From contig NZ_BMXI01000003.1 of assembly GCF_014651675.1 (NCBI RefSeq), positions 257,604-321,603 on the forward strand: a stretch of 64,000 bases of DNA, written 5' to 3'. Source of the stretch: Roseibacillus persicicus. GTDB lineage: Bacteria; Verrucomicrobiota; Verrucomicrobiia; Verrucomicrobiales; Akkermansiaceae. The translations under genes and the position numbers were made by a program. The stretch's first letter is position 1. The number at the start of each line of letters is the position of its first letter. The notes under the pieces were generated by a model. It was not told the DNA's origin. It was given only the letters and a program-made list of their open reading frames with translations, and did not search any database. This document shows positions 26,872-37,852 of this stretch, piece by piece.

Positions 26872-26934
26872 TCAAGGAGCTCAGGCGTCTCGCCTGAGCA
26901 TCTCTTTCGCGGGCGAGACACCCACGCTCCTTGA
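26872..26934. repeat. Nested inverted repeat, probable bidirectional terminator or small mobile repeat
   Basis: Outer arms TCAAGGAGC (26872-26880) and GCTCCTTGA (26926-26934) enclose a perfect hairpin, GCTCAGGCG-TCT-CGCCTGAGC (26879-26899), and a third pairing option, GTCTCGCC with GGCGAGAC. It fills the gap between two convergent genes. Such nested elements behave like REP or MITE-type repeats; terminator use is inferred from position. Confidence 0.6.
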
Positions 26935-26938
26935 AGTC

Positions 26939-27274
26939 TCACTGCACTTTCTTCACAAACTGGGCTTTCAGGGCGATGGAAAGCCCATCCATCTTACAAT
27001 CGATCTCGTGATCGCCATCCACGAGGCGAATGCCTTTGGACTTCATGCCGCTTTTGAGGACTTTGGAGGTGCCCTTCAGCTTCAGGTCTTTGACCATAGC
27101 CACGATGTCGCCGTTTTGGAGAACATTGCCATGCGCATCCTTCACGACACGCTCCTCGGGGCCGGTATCTTCCTCTTGCTGAGTCTCTTTCTTCCAATCA
27201 TGCCCGCAGGTCAGGCATTCGTAGGAAGTGGGATGCTCCAAAATATCGTCGAGAGTGCAAAGTGGGCAGGTCAT
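26939..27274 (-). CDS. yjdM: YjdM/PhnA-family zinc-ribbon protein
   Basis: A 111-residue protein with an N-terminal zinc ribbon (CPLC at residues 3-6, then CLTCGHDW) and a C-terminal SH3-like domain (VVKDAHGNVLQNGDIVAMVKDLKLKG, then IRLVDGDHEIDCKMDG). The family was once called phosphonoacetate hydrolase (PhnA) by mistake; its true role is not established. The start is ATG 27274, where the zinc ribbon begins. A much longer open frame upstream on this strand runs antisense through the PEP carboxylase gene and is not coding. It is divergent from that gene. Confidence 0.93.
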   Translation of the reverse strand: MTCPLCTLDDILEHPTSYECLTCGHDWKKETQQEEDTGPEERVVKDAHGNVLQNGDIVAMVKDLKLKGTSKVLKSGMKSKGIRLVDGDHEIDCKMDGLSIALKAQFVKKVQ

Positions 27275-27388
27275 GGTGTGTTGTTTTCCGTAGGGCGGGA
27301 ACTTGCTAGAAATCGCCCCCAAGGTCACGGAGAAAGACTTTGCAAAGCAAAACCTTGCACGACTCCTGCTTTCAGTTGAAGTAGAGTC

Positions 27389-30115
<2,727 letters not shown>

Positions 30116-30191
30116 TTTCTAACAAAAGGAACAACTGGGGGCGGGTTCGGTAAAATCCGGATCACGCCCTGACAGCCGGACACCTTCATTT

Positions 30192-30776
30192 TCACCGGCG
30201 AAAGATCCAGTAATGATGCAGGAAGTAGACTTCCCGCAACAGGAACGGAATCTGCGTCTTGAGGCTGCGGTATCTCGTCGTGGGAGTCGGGGAAGTGACA
30301 ACATTCATCCCCAGCCCCTTGGCCATTGCCGATGCTCTTCTCAAATGCAGTGGGTCGCTCACGATCACGGCTGTCTTCAACCCGTGCCGATTCATCACCC
30401 TTTTCGCTTCCACGAGATTCTCCCTCGTGGTGCGGGACGAGGTTTCTTTGAAAATCATCGCCGGAGCGACTCCTGCCGCTTGAGCATAGGATTCCCCCAC
30501 TTCACTTTCCGCCAGAGCATTCCCCTCACCTACTCCACCTGTTAGAAGAAGAACCGGCGCCCGGCCACTTTGCACCAGAGAGATGCCATGTCGGAGTCTC
30601 TCCTCAAACACCGGGGAAGGACTGGAACCGCTGACGGCAGCTCCCAAAACAATCACGCAGTCAGAATTCCGAGCCTCATCATTGCGCCCTTGCTGCCAGA
30701 TCGAATTGGCCACTCCCGTACACCAAAGAACGAGCAGCAGACCTAGACTCGAAAAGAGAACCCTCTTTCTACGCAT
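30192..30776 (-). CDS. YdcF/SanA-like DUF218 protein
   Basis: A 194-residue protein with one N-terminal membrane segment (VLFSSLGLLLVLWCTGVANSIW) and a DUF218 domain: CVIVLGAAVSGSSPSPVFEERL, VLLLTGGVGEGNALAESEVG and IVSDPLHLRRASAMAKGLG. Relatives (YdcF, SanA, ElyC) act in the cell envelope, some in peptidoglycan or undecaprenyl-phosphate metabolism; the precise activity is unknown. ATG 30776 (MRRKRVLF) is preferred to the in-frame TTG fifteen bases upstream. It lies 68 bases after the last B12-operon gene on the same strand and may be part of that transcript. It converges on ppc. Confidence 0.85.
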   Translation of the reverse strand: MRRKRVLFSSLGLLLVLWCTGVANSIWQQGRNDEARNSDCVIVLGAAVSGSSPSPVFEERLRHGISLVQSGRAPVLLLTGGVGEGNALAESEVGESYAQAAGVAPAMIFKETSSRTTRENLVEAKRVMNRHGLKTAVIVSDPLHLRRASAMAKGLGMNVVTSPTPTTRYRSLKTQIPFLLREVYFLHHYWIFRR

Positions 30777-30844
30777 GGCCGACGCTAGCAAATCTCCCTA
30801 CAGTGACAATGGAAGAGAAAGCGGGCGCCCCCGATCCGATTCAG

Positions 30845-31747
30845 CTACTCGGAAACAACGCGGAAAAACTGCTTCGCCGTGCCTGTTGTGGGGAAACTAA
30901 AGGCCAGCTCTTCCCCCTCTGCGGATAAAATCTCCAATTGCGTCCAGCTCTCGCGCTCCAAGGACTCAGTGGACTCGATCGCATAGCGCTTTCCCGCCTC
31001 ACTTGCCCAGCTCAGGCGAAACTCTCCCTGAGACCACTGGGACTCGGCAATCGGGACCTGCACGGGAGCTAACAAAGCGATTCCATCGCAATCGAAACCC
31101 GCCGATCCCGAGGTGGGATAGGGGTCGTAAACCACCGCGCCACTGCTATCCGTTGACTGCCCTCCCACCACATCAACCAAGCGAACAAACCGAATCCCAT
31201 CGGCATCCAGAAGCGGACTATCCGGCAGATCCGAGAAGTCGAAAGGAGTCCCGAAACCCTGGCGATACTTTCCCGCGAACCCCGTGATATCAGTCGTATC
31301 AATCGCTCCGAAACTCCCCACTGCAGAGGGCGTGAGAGACCGGTTGGGAAAGCGCACAAAGTTGACCCCGTCGGACGACACTTCCACAAAAGACAACTCC
31401 AGAAACAAGTCCGAAAAGCTATTCTCAAACACTGCCAGCTCAGGTCCCAGGCGATTGGGAATCACTTGACCGAACGACACCGTCAGCGTTCCTCCCGGAC
31501 CCAACGAGCAGACGCCGAACGAATTGCCTTCCGCCGGCCCCAAGGCCTGCTCCGAATCCAGCCAAGCTTCACTCACGGATTCATCCGGATGAAAGGACTC
31601 CACCATGGTGGCCCAGCTCACGATTCGCTCATCTCCCAGGGCGATGGCCCCACTCCCTTCCTGACCCGCTGCCGGTGGGTAGGGCCCTCCATACAGCGTC
31701 GCGGTCAGCGACAAAAACAAAGCTGCTCGTTTTCCATTCATATCCAT
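30845..31747 (-). CDS. Secreted surface protein of the cobalamin-riboswitch operon
   Basis: A 300-residue exported protein (signal in KRAALFLSLTATLYG). The core shows GPGGTLTVSFGQVIPNRLGPE, LAVFENSF, FVEVSSDGVNFVRFPN, FAGKYRQGFGTPFDFSDLPD and VVYDPYPTSGSAGFDCDGIAL. I associate this pattern with secreted proteins next to B12 receptors in Bacteroidetes and Verrucomicrobia, where a corrinoid-capturing role is suspected. The last 70 residues (FRLSWASEAGKRYAIEST, FFRVVSE) are a verrucomicrobial C-terminal domain, perhaps for attachment. Start is ATG 31747 or ATG 31741; an overlap with the receptor gene (ATG 31765) is also possible. Confidence 0.75.
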   Translation of the reverse strand: MDMNGKRAALFLSLTATLYGGPYPPAAGQEGSGAIALGDERIVSWATMVESFHPDESVSEAWLDSEQALGPAEGNSFGVCSLGPGGTLTVSFGQVIPNRLGPELAVFENSFSDLFLELSFVEVSSDGVNFVRFPNRSLTPSAVGSFGAIDTTDITGFAGKYRQGFGTPFDFSDLPDSPLLDADGIRFVRLVDVVGGQSTDSSGAVVYDPYPTSGSAGFDCDGIALLAPVQVPIAESQWSQGEFRLSWASEAGKRYAIESTESLERESWTQLEILSAEGEELAFSFPTTGTAKQFFRVVSE

Positions 31748-31752
31748 TTTCT

Positions 31753-33732
31753 CTAAAATTCCCATCGTGCCCCGACCAAAGCTTGCCGGCCAGTTCCCGG
31801 GTAGATTGCGTCCGAGTATTGGGTCGATATAAAATCCCGGTCGAAGAGGTTGTTCACGCGACAAAAAACCGTGCAGGCCTCACTCACTTCCCAACTGGCA
31901 GACACATTCCAGACCACATAGCCCGGAATTTCCCGAAAATCCCTCAACTGCCCCATGACTACCCGCTCATTTCCGTCCACCCGCGAACTCGAATAACAAC
32001 CCTCCAGACCTAAATCCACTTGTTCGAACAAATGCCAGGTAAGCGTTCCCGACAACGAGTGTCGAGGCACCAGCGGCACTCTTCTTCCTTCCTCAGCCCC
32101 GCTTTGAAAGCGTGAGAGAGTCGCGGCATAAAAGAGGTTCACATCCCAACAGTCGCCCTCCCAATTGAGCTCGAGCTCCATCCCCAGGCGCTCGGTCTCG
32201 GGCAGGTTGTCGTTCACGTTTGCGACGGCATCATAAAAAATCTCGTCCTCCATCCATTGTCCGAAAAAGGTCGCCTTGGCAGTCCACCCCTCATCCTCCC
32301 AAACCACCCCCAGTTCTCCCCCCTGCCCGTGCTCCGGCCGCAATCCGGTATTGAAGGGCAGGTCCGATTCAAAGCCCTGAAAGAACGCCACCTCATCCAG
32401 AACCGGAAGACGTAGCGAGCGGTCATAGCGCCCCCACAAGCGCGCCTGCTCCGTCAGTTGATACTCGAAGCCAAACTCCAGCGCGTAGTCTCCATCACTG
32501 GTCTCTCCTGAAAAGTTTCGCCTTGGGTTCGCGGCATCGTTCGGACTTTGCGCATCCCCATCCAAGCGGTAGGAATCCCAGCTGGCTCCCGCAGAGAAAG
32601 CCCAGTTGTCCACCGGCTCCCAGCGCATCGTCACAAACCCACCCCAGACCTCGCGGGACAGGTCGGCCAACTGGACATCGACATTCGATCCGAAGGGCTG
32701 GCTTCGCTCGAAGTCCAGCTGACTCCACCGGTAGCGCCCACCCGCCTCGATACTCCACGCCTCGCCTTTGCGGGCGAAAACCGCTTCCCCCTCCCAGCTT
32801 TTCAACACACCATCGCTTACCCGGCCCTGATAATCAGCCACCCGTTCGGTATGGCTCGCCGAACCTTTCAGCTCGAAACTCCAATCCTCTCCAAGCTTCA
32901 ACTCAATCTGTTTACCCAGACTCACGGTCTCATTCTCCAAACTCTGATCAGGGAAAAGCGACTGACGCGGATCCTTTTGATAAGACCTCCAATCGAGAGC
33001 TCCCGGATCCTCAAAGCAGGATCGACTGGCAGAAAATGTCGTGCGGCTCTCCCCCCATCGCGCTTCCGGAGATAAAATCGAGAGGGAAACCGTGGACGAG
33101 TCGTGCCCCGAGTTCGCCCGATAACCATCGGAATCGAAATGCTCCCCCTGCACCGTCCAGCTCCAACCTTCGCTCACCCCTCCCAGACGCAATCGTTGTC
33201 GATAGGTCTCATCGTCGCCAACAGTTCCTTCCACAGAGCCGGTGAACTCTTCAACATTCCTTCGTGTTTCAAGGGCGATGACCCCCGCCGAGGCACCACT
33301 ACCGTAGCGAACAGAGCGGCCACCCCTCAGGAGCGAAACCTTCTCCAAGTTTCCTAACGACACGTTTGACCAAGGAACCAGAGCCATGTCACTTCGATTG
33401 ACGGGAAGGCCATCCACCGTCACCACAGTCCGTAGCTGTCCACCCTCGCCAAAGCCGCGCAGACGGGGAGATACCAGCGAGGAGTTGCCAAAGAAAGAAT
33501 CAAACGACACCCCCGCCCGAACCTCTAACAGCTCGGGAAGCGAGTGACTGGTCGCCTTTCCTAACAGCTCCTCACCCAGCACGATCGCACTGCCCTCCAT
33601 CAAGAACCCCTGGGCCTCCTCTTCGGGCTCCAGCCAACGGTCTGCGGTGACCAGGGTTGGATCGAGCACGAAGGGTTCCGCCCCGAGGGACCCCATGAGA
33701 AGCAACACGCCAATGGTGAGTTCTCTCTTCAC
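31753..33732 (-). CDS. TonB-dependent cobalamin receptor (BtuB-like)
   Basis: A 659-residue outer-membrane receptor with signal peptide MKRELTIGVLLLMGSLGA, a possible TonB box near LDPTLVTADRW, a plug domain (SLPELLEVRAGVSF, LRGFGEGGQLRTVVTVDGLPVN, LEKVSLLRGGRSVRYGSGASAGVI) and a 22-strand-type barrel ending RQALVGARWEF. Corrinoid uptake is inferred from the cobalamin riboswitch upstream of the operon. The start is GTG 33732, six bases after the stop of the PEP-CTERM gene, so the genes are coupled. The TonB-like protein at 21.2 kb could energise it. Two CTAACAG words occur here, in sense as CTG TTA G. Confidence 0.9.
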   Translation of the reverse strand: MKRELTIGVLLLMGSLGAEPFVLDPTLVTADRWLEPEEEAQGFLMEGSAIVLGEELLGKATSHSLPELLEVRAGVSFDSFFGNSSLVSPRLRGFGEGGQLRTVVTVDGLPVNRSDMALVPWSNVSLGNLEKVSLLRGGRSVRYGSGASAGVIALETRRNVEEFTGSVEGTVGDDETYRQRLRLGGVSEGWSWTVQGEHFDSDGYRANSGHDSSTVSLSILSPEARWGESRTTFSASRSCFEDPGALDWRSYQKDPRQSLFPDQSLENETVSLGKQIELKLGEDWSFELKGSASHTERVADYQGRVSDGVLKSWEGEAVFARKGEAWSIEAGGRYRWSQLDFERSQPFGSNVDVQLADLSREVWGGFVTMRWEPVDNWAFSAGASWDSYRLDGDAQSPNDAANPRRNFSGETSDGDYALEFGFEYQLTEQARLWGRYDRSLRLPVLDEVAFFQGFESDLPFNTGLRPEHGQGGELGVVWEDEGWTAKATFFGQWMEDEIFYDAVANVNDNLPETERLGMELELNWEGDCWDVNLFYAATLSRFQSGAEEGRRVPLVPRHSLSGTLTWHLFEQVDLGLEGCYSSSRVDGNERVVMGQLRDFREIPGYVVWNVSASWEVSEACTVFCRVNNLFDRDFISTQYSDAIYPGTGRQALVGARWEF

Positions 33733-33738
33733 GAGCGA

Positions 33739-34422
33739 CTATCTTTTCCGTCGTAGACTCCAGCAGAGCAGGAAAAAAGCAAACAACCCGGTGGACGCAG
33801 GCTCGGGCACGCTGGCTGCGGCAGGGGCCTCCGACCCGGGTGGCTCTTCATGGGCATAGGTCCCCGGATTATAGGGCCCAAAGCTCCAGACATCCCAGGA
33901 TCCATCGGCTAGAAGTCTCCCGGAATCACCAAAACTGTTCGCTGATGCCCCCGTAGGTGAGATCGTGAAGGTCGTTGGATAAGTGACTCCACCTCCCAAA
34001 ATAGACGCTGGTGTGTCCACATTGCCATTGTTCATGGAATCATCCCCGGCAAATCCTCCCGCCAGATAATAGCCCCACGAAACGGCCCCCGCACCAAAGT
34101 CGGAAGCTGCGCTATGGAGAGTGGCGCCGTCAAAGTAGCTCACATTTCCCACGAAGCTGGAGGAATCGAGGGTTAAGTTTGCGTCCGCTCCAGCCACCGC
34201 CGCGAGCATGTCTTCTCCCGAGGCGCTCCCATCCCAGCGATAACCCCAGGCGAAACTGCTTTGCGAACTTCCATCGTTGAAGTCAAAGACCAGCACCGAA
34301 AGGTTCGCCCCGGCACCCACGACGAATTCCAATTGATCGGACGTCGTCACTACGGCTCCAGACACCAAAGATCCCGACCCCACAACTAAAGCGACCATCC
34401 AGGCCGCAGCATTTAATTTCAT
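33739..34422 (-). CDS. PEP-CTERM-sorted surface protein, first gene of the cobalamin operon
   Basis: A 227-residue exported protein (signal MKLNAAAWMVALVVGSGSLVSG) with a beta-rich domain (VLVFDFNDGSSQSSFAWGYRWDG and GEDMLAAVAGADANLTLDSSS) and a complete PEP-CTERM tail: VPEPAS, a hydrophobic stretch FAFFLLCW, then RRKR. PEP-CTERM proteins are processed by exosortase and displayed in the envelope. Its position directly under the cobalamin riboswitch and before the receptor suggests it binds corrinoids at the cell surface; the domain's function is not known to me. ATG start lies 133 bases downstream of the aptamer. Confidence 0.82.
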   Translation of the reverse strand: MKLNAAAWMVALVVGSGSLVSGAVVTTSDQLEFVVGAGANLSVLVFDFNDGSSQSSFAWGYRWDGSASGEDMLAAVAGADANLTLDSSSFVGNVSYFDGATLHSAASDFGAGAVSWGYYLAGGFAGDDSMNNGNVDTPASILGGGVTYPTTFTISPTGASANSFGDSGRLLADGSWDVWSFGPYNPGTYAHEEPPGSEAPAAASVPEPASTGLFAFFLLCWSLRRKR

Positions 34423-34554
34423 TGTTCTCTATGTTTAGTTTCCCAAGCGAGAACAGGAGCTCCTCCAGCGGAAGAGACTTTCTGCACCCGTCACTCTCTA
34501 AGAACGCGAGAGAGCCTTAAAACCGACCCTTGGTCATATCGATTTCAGACGGAG

Positions 34555-34735
34555 ACCTGCGGAGGGAAGTATTCGGACTCCTGGCTCAAACCTCATTCCC
34601 TCCTTCACCCCTGCTTGCGCAAAAATTGGATATTGGAAACTCGTCACCAGTTACCGCAGCGCGTCTGTTCTGGATTTTCACCAGATTCCATACCCACCTG
34701 CATCAACGTCGGGCTGGGTTTGCTTAAATTCTCAA
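34555..34735 (-). promoter_or_regulatory. Cobalamin (AdoCbl/MeCbl) riboswitch controlling the B12-uptake operon
   Basis: Read on the minus strand, the conserved core is clear: GGAATCTGGTGAAAATCCAG, then GCGCTGCGGTAACTGG, matching the cobalamin element core (GGGAA-x-GGTGAAA-x-TCC and GC-x-x-CTGT-type segments), and the downstream B12-box-like GAGCCAGGAGTCCGAATAC. The aptamer limits are approximate. Between it and the ATG at 34422 lie a CTCTCT/AGAGAG stem (34494-34514) and the palindrome AGGAGCTCCT (34455-34464), which may form the expression platform. The rest of the 593-base gap, 34736-35015, holds the promoter region of both neighbours, and I see nothing more in it. Confidence 0.9.
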
Positions 34736-35015
34736 CTGGAAGCAAGGGAAAACTCGGCCAAGGGCTCAGCCCGTAGACCAACCGCTATCCACCCCGCACA
34801 GTTGCTTCCCTTTGCAAACCCCTCGCCCTCAGACGCCAACCCCAATTTCCTCCGCAGACCAAGGACTCACTCCCGCCCTGCTTCTCGAGCCCCTTTTACC
34901 CGCATCGGGGAATCTCATCGCAGCCGCCATTTGCAGCGTTCGTGTAAAGTTTCTCCTGATTTATGTGTTTTCGTTTGAAAGGATGTTCCTCGCTTGAGGG
35001 TCTTCTTCTCCAGAA

Positions 35016-36413
35016 ATGAAAACACAATTCCTAATCCTCTTCCTCTCCCTGATCACCTCGCTCGCAAATGGAGCCGAGAAACCCAATATCGTCTACCTGA
35101 TGCTCGATGAGTGGGGCTACTACGAGTGGTCGGGGGCCGGACATCCCATTCTCGAGACCCCCAACTTCGACCGCGTGGCCAGCGAGGGAATGCACTTCAC
35201 CCAGATGCTGGCAGGCGGCAATGTGTGCGCTCCAACCCGCTGCTCACTCATGACCGGCAAGCACAACGGACACGCCACCGTGCGTTCCAATGGCGGAGGT
35301 TCGGCCTTATGCGAAGGAGAGGTCACCATCGCCAGCCTTTTGAAAGACCAAGGCTATGTCACCGGTGGTTTCGGCAAATGGGGATTGGGCGATGTCGGCA
35401 CTACCGGCGTGCCCGAGAAGCATGGTTTCGACACCTTTTACGGTTACTATCATCAGGTCCACGCCCACACCTACTACCCCCGCTATCTGGTGCGCAATAG
35501 TGAGAAGATCCCTCTTGAGGGAAATACAGGCAGCTACTTCGAGGGGGAAACCTTCGCCCAGGACCTCATCTATGAGGAGAGCATCAAGTTCATCCGCGAG
35601 CACAAGGATGAGCCCTTCTTCGCCTACCTCGCCTGGACTCCTCCCCACGGAATCTGGGGCATGCCCGAGGATGAACCCGCCTTTCAAAAGTATAAGGACG
35701 CAGACTGGGGTGCCACCCATCAGCGGGGGGAAAAAGACTCCCAAATGTATGCCGCCATGGTGGAGATGGTCGACCGCCAGCTGGGCGACATCCTCGCTCT
35801 GCTCGAGAAACTCGGGCTGGATGACAACACCCTCGTCGTCGTCTCGGGCGACAATGGTGGGCAACCCTATTTCAAAAATGAGAAGCTCCCCTTCGGAGCC
35901 TTCGGTCCCAACCTTTCCCCAAAGACCAAGGAGTATTTCCGTGGCGGCAAGGGCAACTTCTACGAGGGCGGTCTCCGCGTTCCATTCTTCATCCGCTGGC
36001 CAGGTCAAATCGAACCGGGTTCGGTCACCGACTACCTCGGCTACTTCCCCGACATGATGCCCACTTTGGCCGAAATCGCCGGGACCAAGGCTCCTGAAGA
36101 TAGCGATGGCATCTCGATTGTTCCCACCCTGTTAGGCAAAGGCGAACAAGCCCAACACAAGTATCTCTACTGGGAGGACAACCGCAGCCGCGCGGTCCGT
36201 TATGGCAACTGGAAAGCGATCAAGCCTGCCAAGAACAAGCCCTACGAACTCTATGACCTCAGCAAGGATATCTCGGAGAAAAACGATGTCGCCGACAAGC
36301 ACCCCGAAATCCTCGCAACCATGACCCAGTTCGCCGAGGAAGCCAGTGGCCCAAAGCGCGCGGGAAAAGTCCTCGACCCCAAAGTCGGTTTCAAGGGCCA
36401 CAAGGCGGACTGA
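35016..36413 (+). CDS. Secreted arylsulfatase-type sulfatase
   Basis: A 465-residue exported sulfatase with signal MKTQFLILFLSLITSLANG. Motifs are KPNIVYLMLDEWGYYEWSG (metal site), the C-x-P-x-R formylglycine site NVCAPTRCSLMTGK with Cys71, FGKWGLGDVG, and VVVSGDNGG. Note that the usual DD pair of the opening motif is DE here. Substrate unknown, but probably a sulfated glycan. It is followed 24 bases later by an SGNH hydrolase, which could remove acetyl groups from the same polymer. It begins divergently from the B12 operon. Confidence 0.93.
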   Translation: MKTQFLILFLSLITSLANGAEKPNIVYLMLDEWGYYEWSGAGHPILETPNFDRVASEGMHFTQMLAGGNVCAPTRCSLMTGKHNGHATVRSNGGGSALCEGEVTIASLLKDQGYVTGGFGKWGLGDVGTTGVPEKHGFDTFYGYYHQVHAHTYYPRYLVRNSEKIPLEGNTGSYFEGETFAQDLIYEESIKFIREHKDEPFFAYLAWTPPHGIWGMPEDEPAFQKYKDADWGATHQRGEKDSQMYAAMVEMVDRQLGDILALLEKLGLDDNTLVVVSGDNGGQPYFKNEKLPFGAFGPNLSPKTKEYFRGGKGNFYEGGLRVPFFIRWPGQIEPGSVTDYLGYFPDMMPTLAEIAGTKAPEDSDGISIVPTLLGKGEQAQHKYLYWEDNRSRAVRYGNWKAIKPAKNKPYELYDLSKDISEKNDVADKHPEILATMTQFAEEASGPKRAGKVLDPKVGFKGHKAD

Positions 36414-36437
36414 TAACAAGTCAGTTCACCCAAGAAC

Positions 36438-37088
36438 ATGAAAGCCCTTCTCATCCTCCTTCTCGCCAGTTGCGCCGCAGTCAGCGCAGCGACCAAAGTC
36501 GTTTGCCTGGGGGATAGCATTACCAAGCGGGGCTACCCCGAAGAACTCGCCACCCTCCTCAACCTCGAGGTCATCAACTCGGGGGTGGCGGGGCACAACA
36601 GTGGGCAAGGTCTTCGCAGGATGGAGAAGGATGTCCTCGCCCACCAACCGGACTTCGTGGTCATTTTCTTCGGAACCAATGACCTGCGGGTCGATAGCGA
36701 GAGAGCTCATGTGCCGGTGGCAAAGTATACCGAGAACCTGGCCAGAATCATCGCCGAGAGTCGCGAAGCCGGGGCCAAGGTGCTGCTCTGCACCCCGCCC
36801 CCAATCGCAGCGGAGACTTACTTCACCCGACATGAAAAGGCGGACTACGAAGAACACGGCGGTCTCCCCGCCCTCCTTGCCAGTTATCGGCAAGCCGCAA
36901 TGAAACTGGCAAAAGACGAAGAAATTCCCCTTGTCGATCTCAACCAACTACTCCTCGACAAGCCAAACTGGCTCAGCCGTGACGGGGTCCATCCCAGTCC
37001 GGAGGGAAATACCATCATTGCGCGTCTGGTAGCCAAGGAGTTGCGCCCCCTTCTCCCGGCGGAACACCAAGTGCCCTCAAAGGATTAG
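36438..37088 (+). CDS. Secreted SGNH/GDSL-family hydrolase
   Basis: A 216-residue exported esterase (signal MKALLILLLASCAAVSA). The SGNH blocks are all visible: GDSITKRG (Ser), GVAGHNSGQ (Gly block), FFGTNDLRVD (Asn block) and DGVHPSPEGN (Asp-His). It probably deacylates or deacetylates a glycan, in line with the sulfatase gene 24 bases upstream on the same strand. Whether the lone Cys in the signal (ASCAAV) marks lipidation is unclear, since the lipobox is not ideal. Codon use resembles the neighbours. Confidence 0.9.
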   Translation: MKALLILLLASCAAVSAATKVVCLGDSITKRGYPEELATLLNLEVINSGVAGHNSGQGLRRMEKDVLAHQPDFVVIFFGTNDLRVDSERAHVPVAKYTENLARIIAESREAGAKVLLCTPPPIAAETYFTRHEKADYEEHGGLPALLASYRQAAMKLAKDEEIPLVDLNQLLLDKPNWLSRDGVHPSPEGNTIIARLVAKELRPLLPAEHQVPSKD

Positions 37089-37185
37089 AGAAACCCAAGC
37101 CACACCATCCCACCGAAGATCCCGCCCGCCCGGATTCCAGTGTTTTGGAATTTGAGTCTCGGGCACAATCTGATAGCCCTTGTCC

Positions 37186-37836
37186 ATGGCAGATCGGTCT
37201 AAAAGCTTTCAATCAGCGGTTCTTCTTTTCGCGCTGATACTCCTCATCTTTCTTTTCACGGCCATCACCCTCTCCTTTCTGCCCCAGGATCTGAGTGATG
37301 TCGACGGACGGAACGCGGACGGAAGCTCCACCCCTCCCACCCGCAACCTGGAGCGCGTCTTGGAGAATGCCGCCAGCCAGGGCATCAAGGTCACTCTCAC
37401 CGAAGAGGAAATCAATCAGTGGCTCTCCAATCAAATTCAGGGGACCCAAGATGGCCTCCTTAAAAACCGAGTACAATACCGCGGCGCCTGGGTTCGCCTC
37501 AAGGAAGGCTCCGTGGACTTGATCTTCGAACGGGAGGCCTTCAACCGCACCCACACCATCGCGATGAATGTCCAGATCGAGCAGCTCATCGAGGGGAACA
37601 ACCAAATGAGCAGCAACATCAACTGGGCAGGCGGACGGCTGGGCCAAATGCCAGTCATGCAAGGCTATCTGGCGCTAGTGATGAGCTCCTATGAAGAATT
37701 GGCCGAGGTCATGAAGCCCGAGGTCAAGTCCCTGCGCACCCTTTTGGAAGGAAAAGCCCTCGTTAAATTTGAAGAAGGCAAAGTCACCTTTGAGCCTCGC
37801 TCCTCCAGCGAAGACCTGGGGATGCCTGTCTTCTAA
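37186..37836 (+). CDS. Single-pass membrane protein of unknown function
   Basis: A 216-residue protein with one N-terminal membrane helix (AVLLFALILLIFLFTAITLSFL) and a periplasmic alpha/beta domain containing VLENAASQGIKVTLTEEEINQWLS and later FNRTHTIAMNVQIEQLIEG. I do not recognise the family. The following gene encodes another envelope protein 16 bases downstream, so the two may act together. ATG 37186 (MADRSKSFQS) has no strong ribosome site; the in-frame TTG two codons upstream is less likely. Confidence 0.7.
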   Translation: MADRSKSFQSAVLLFALILLIFLFTAITLSFLPQDLSDVDGRNADGSSTPPTRNLERVLENAASQGIKVTLTEEEINQWLSNQIQGTQDGLLKNRVQYRGAWVRLKEGSVDLIFEREAFNRTHTIAMNVQIEQLIEGNNQMSSNINWAGGRLGQMPVMQGYLALVMSSYEELAEVMKPEVKSLRTLLEGKALVKFEEGKVTFEPRSSSEDLGMPVF

Positions 37837-37852
37837 CCCCCTTTCCCTCCTC

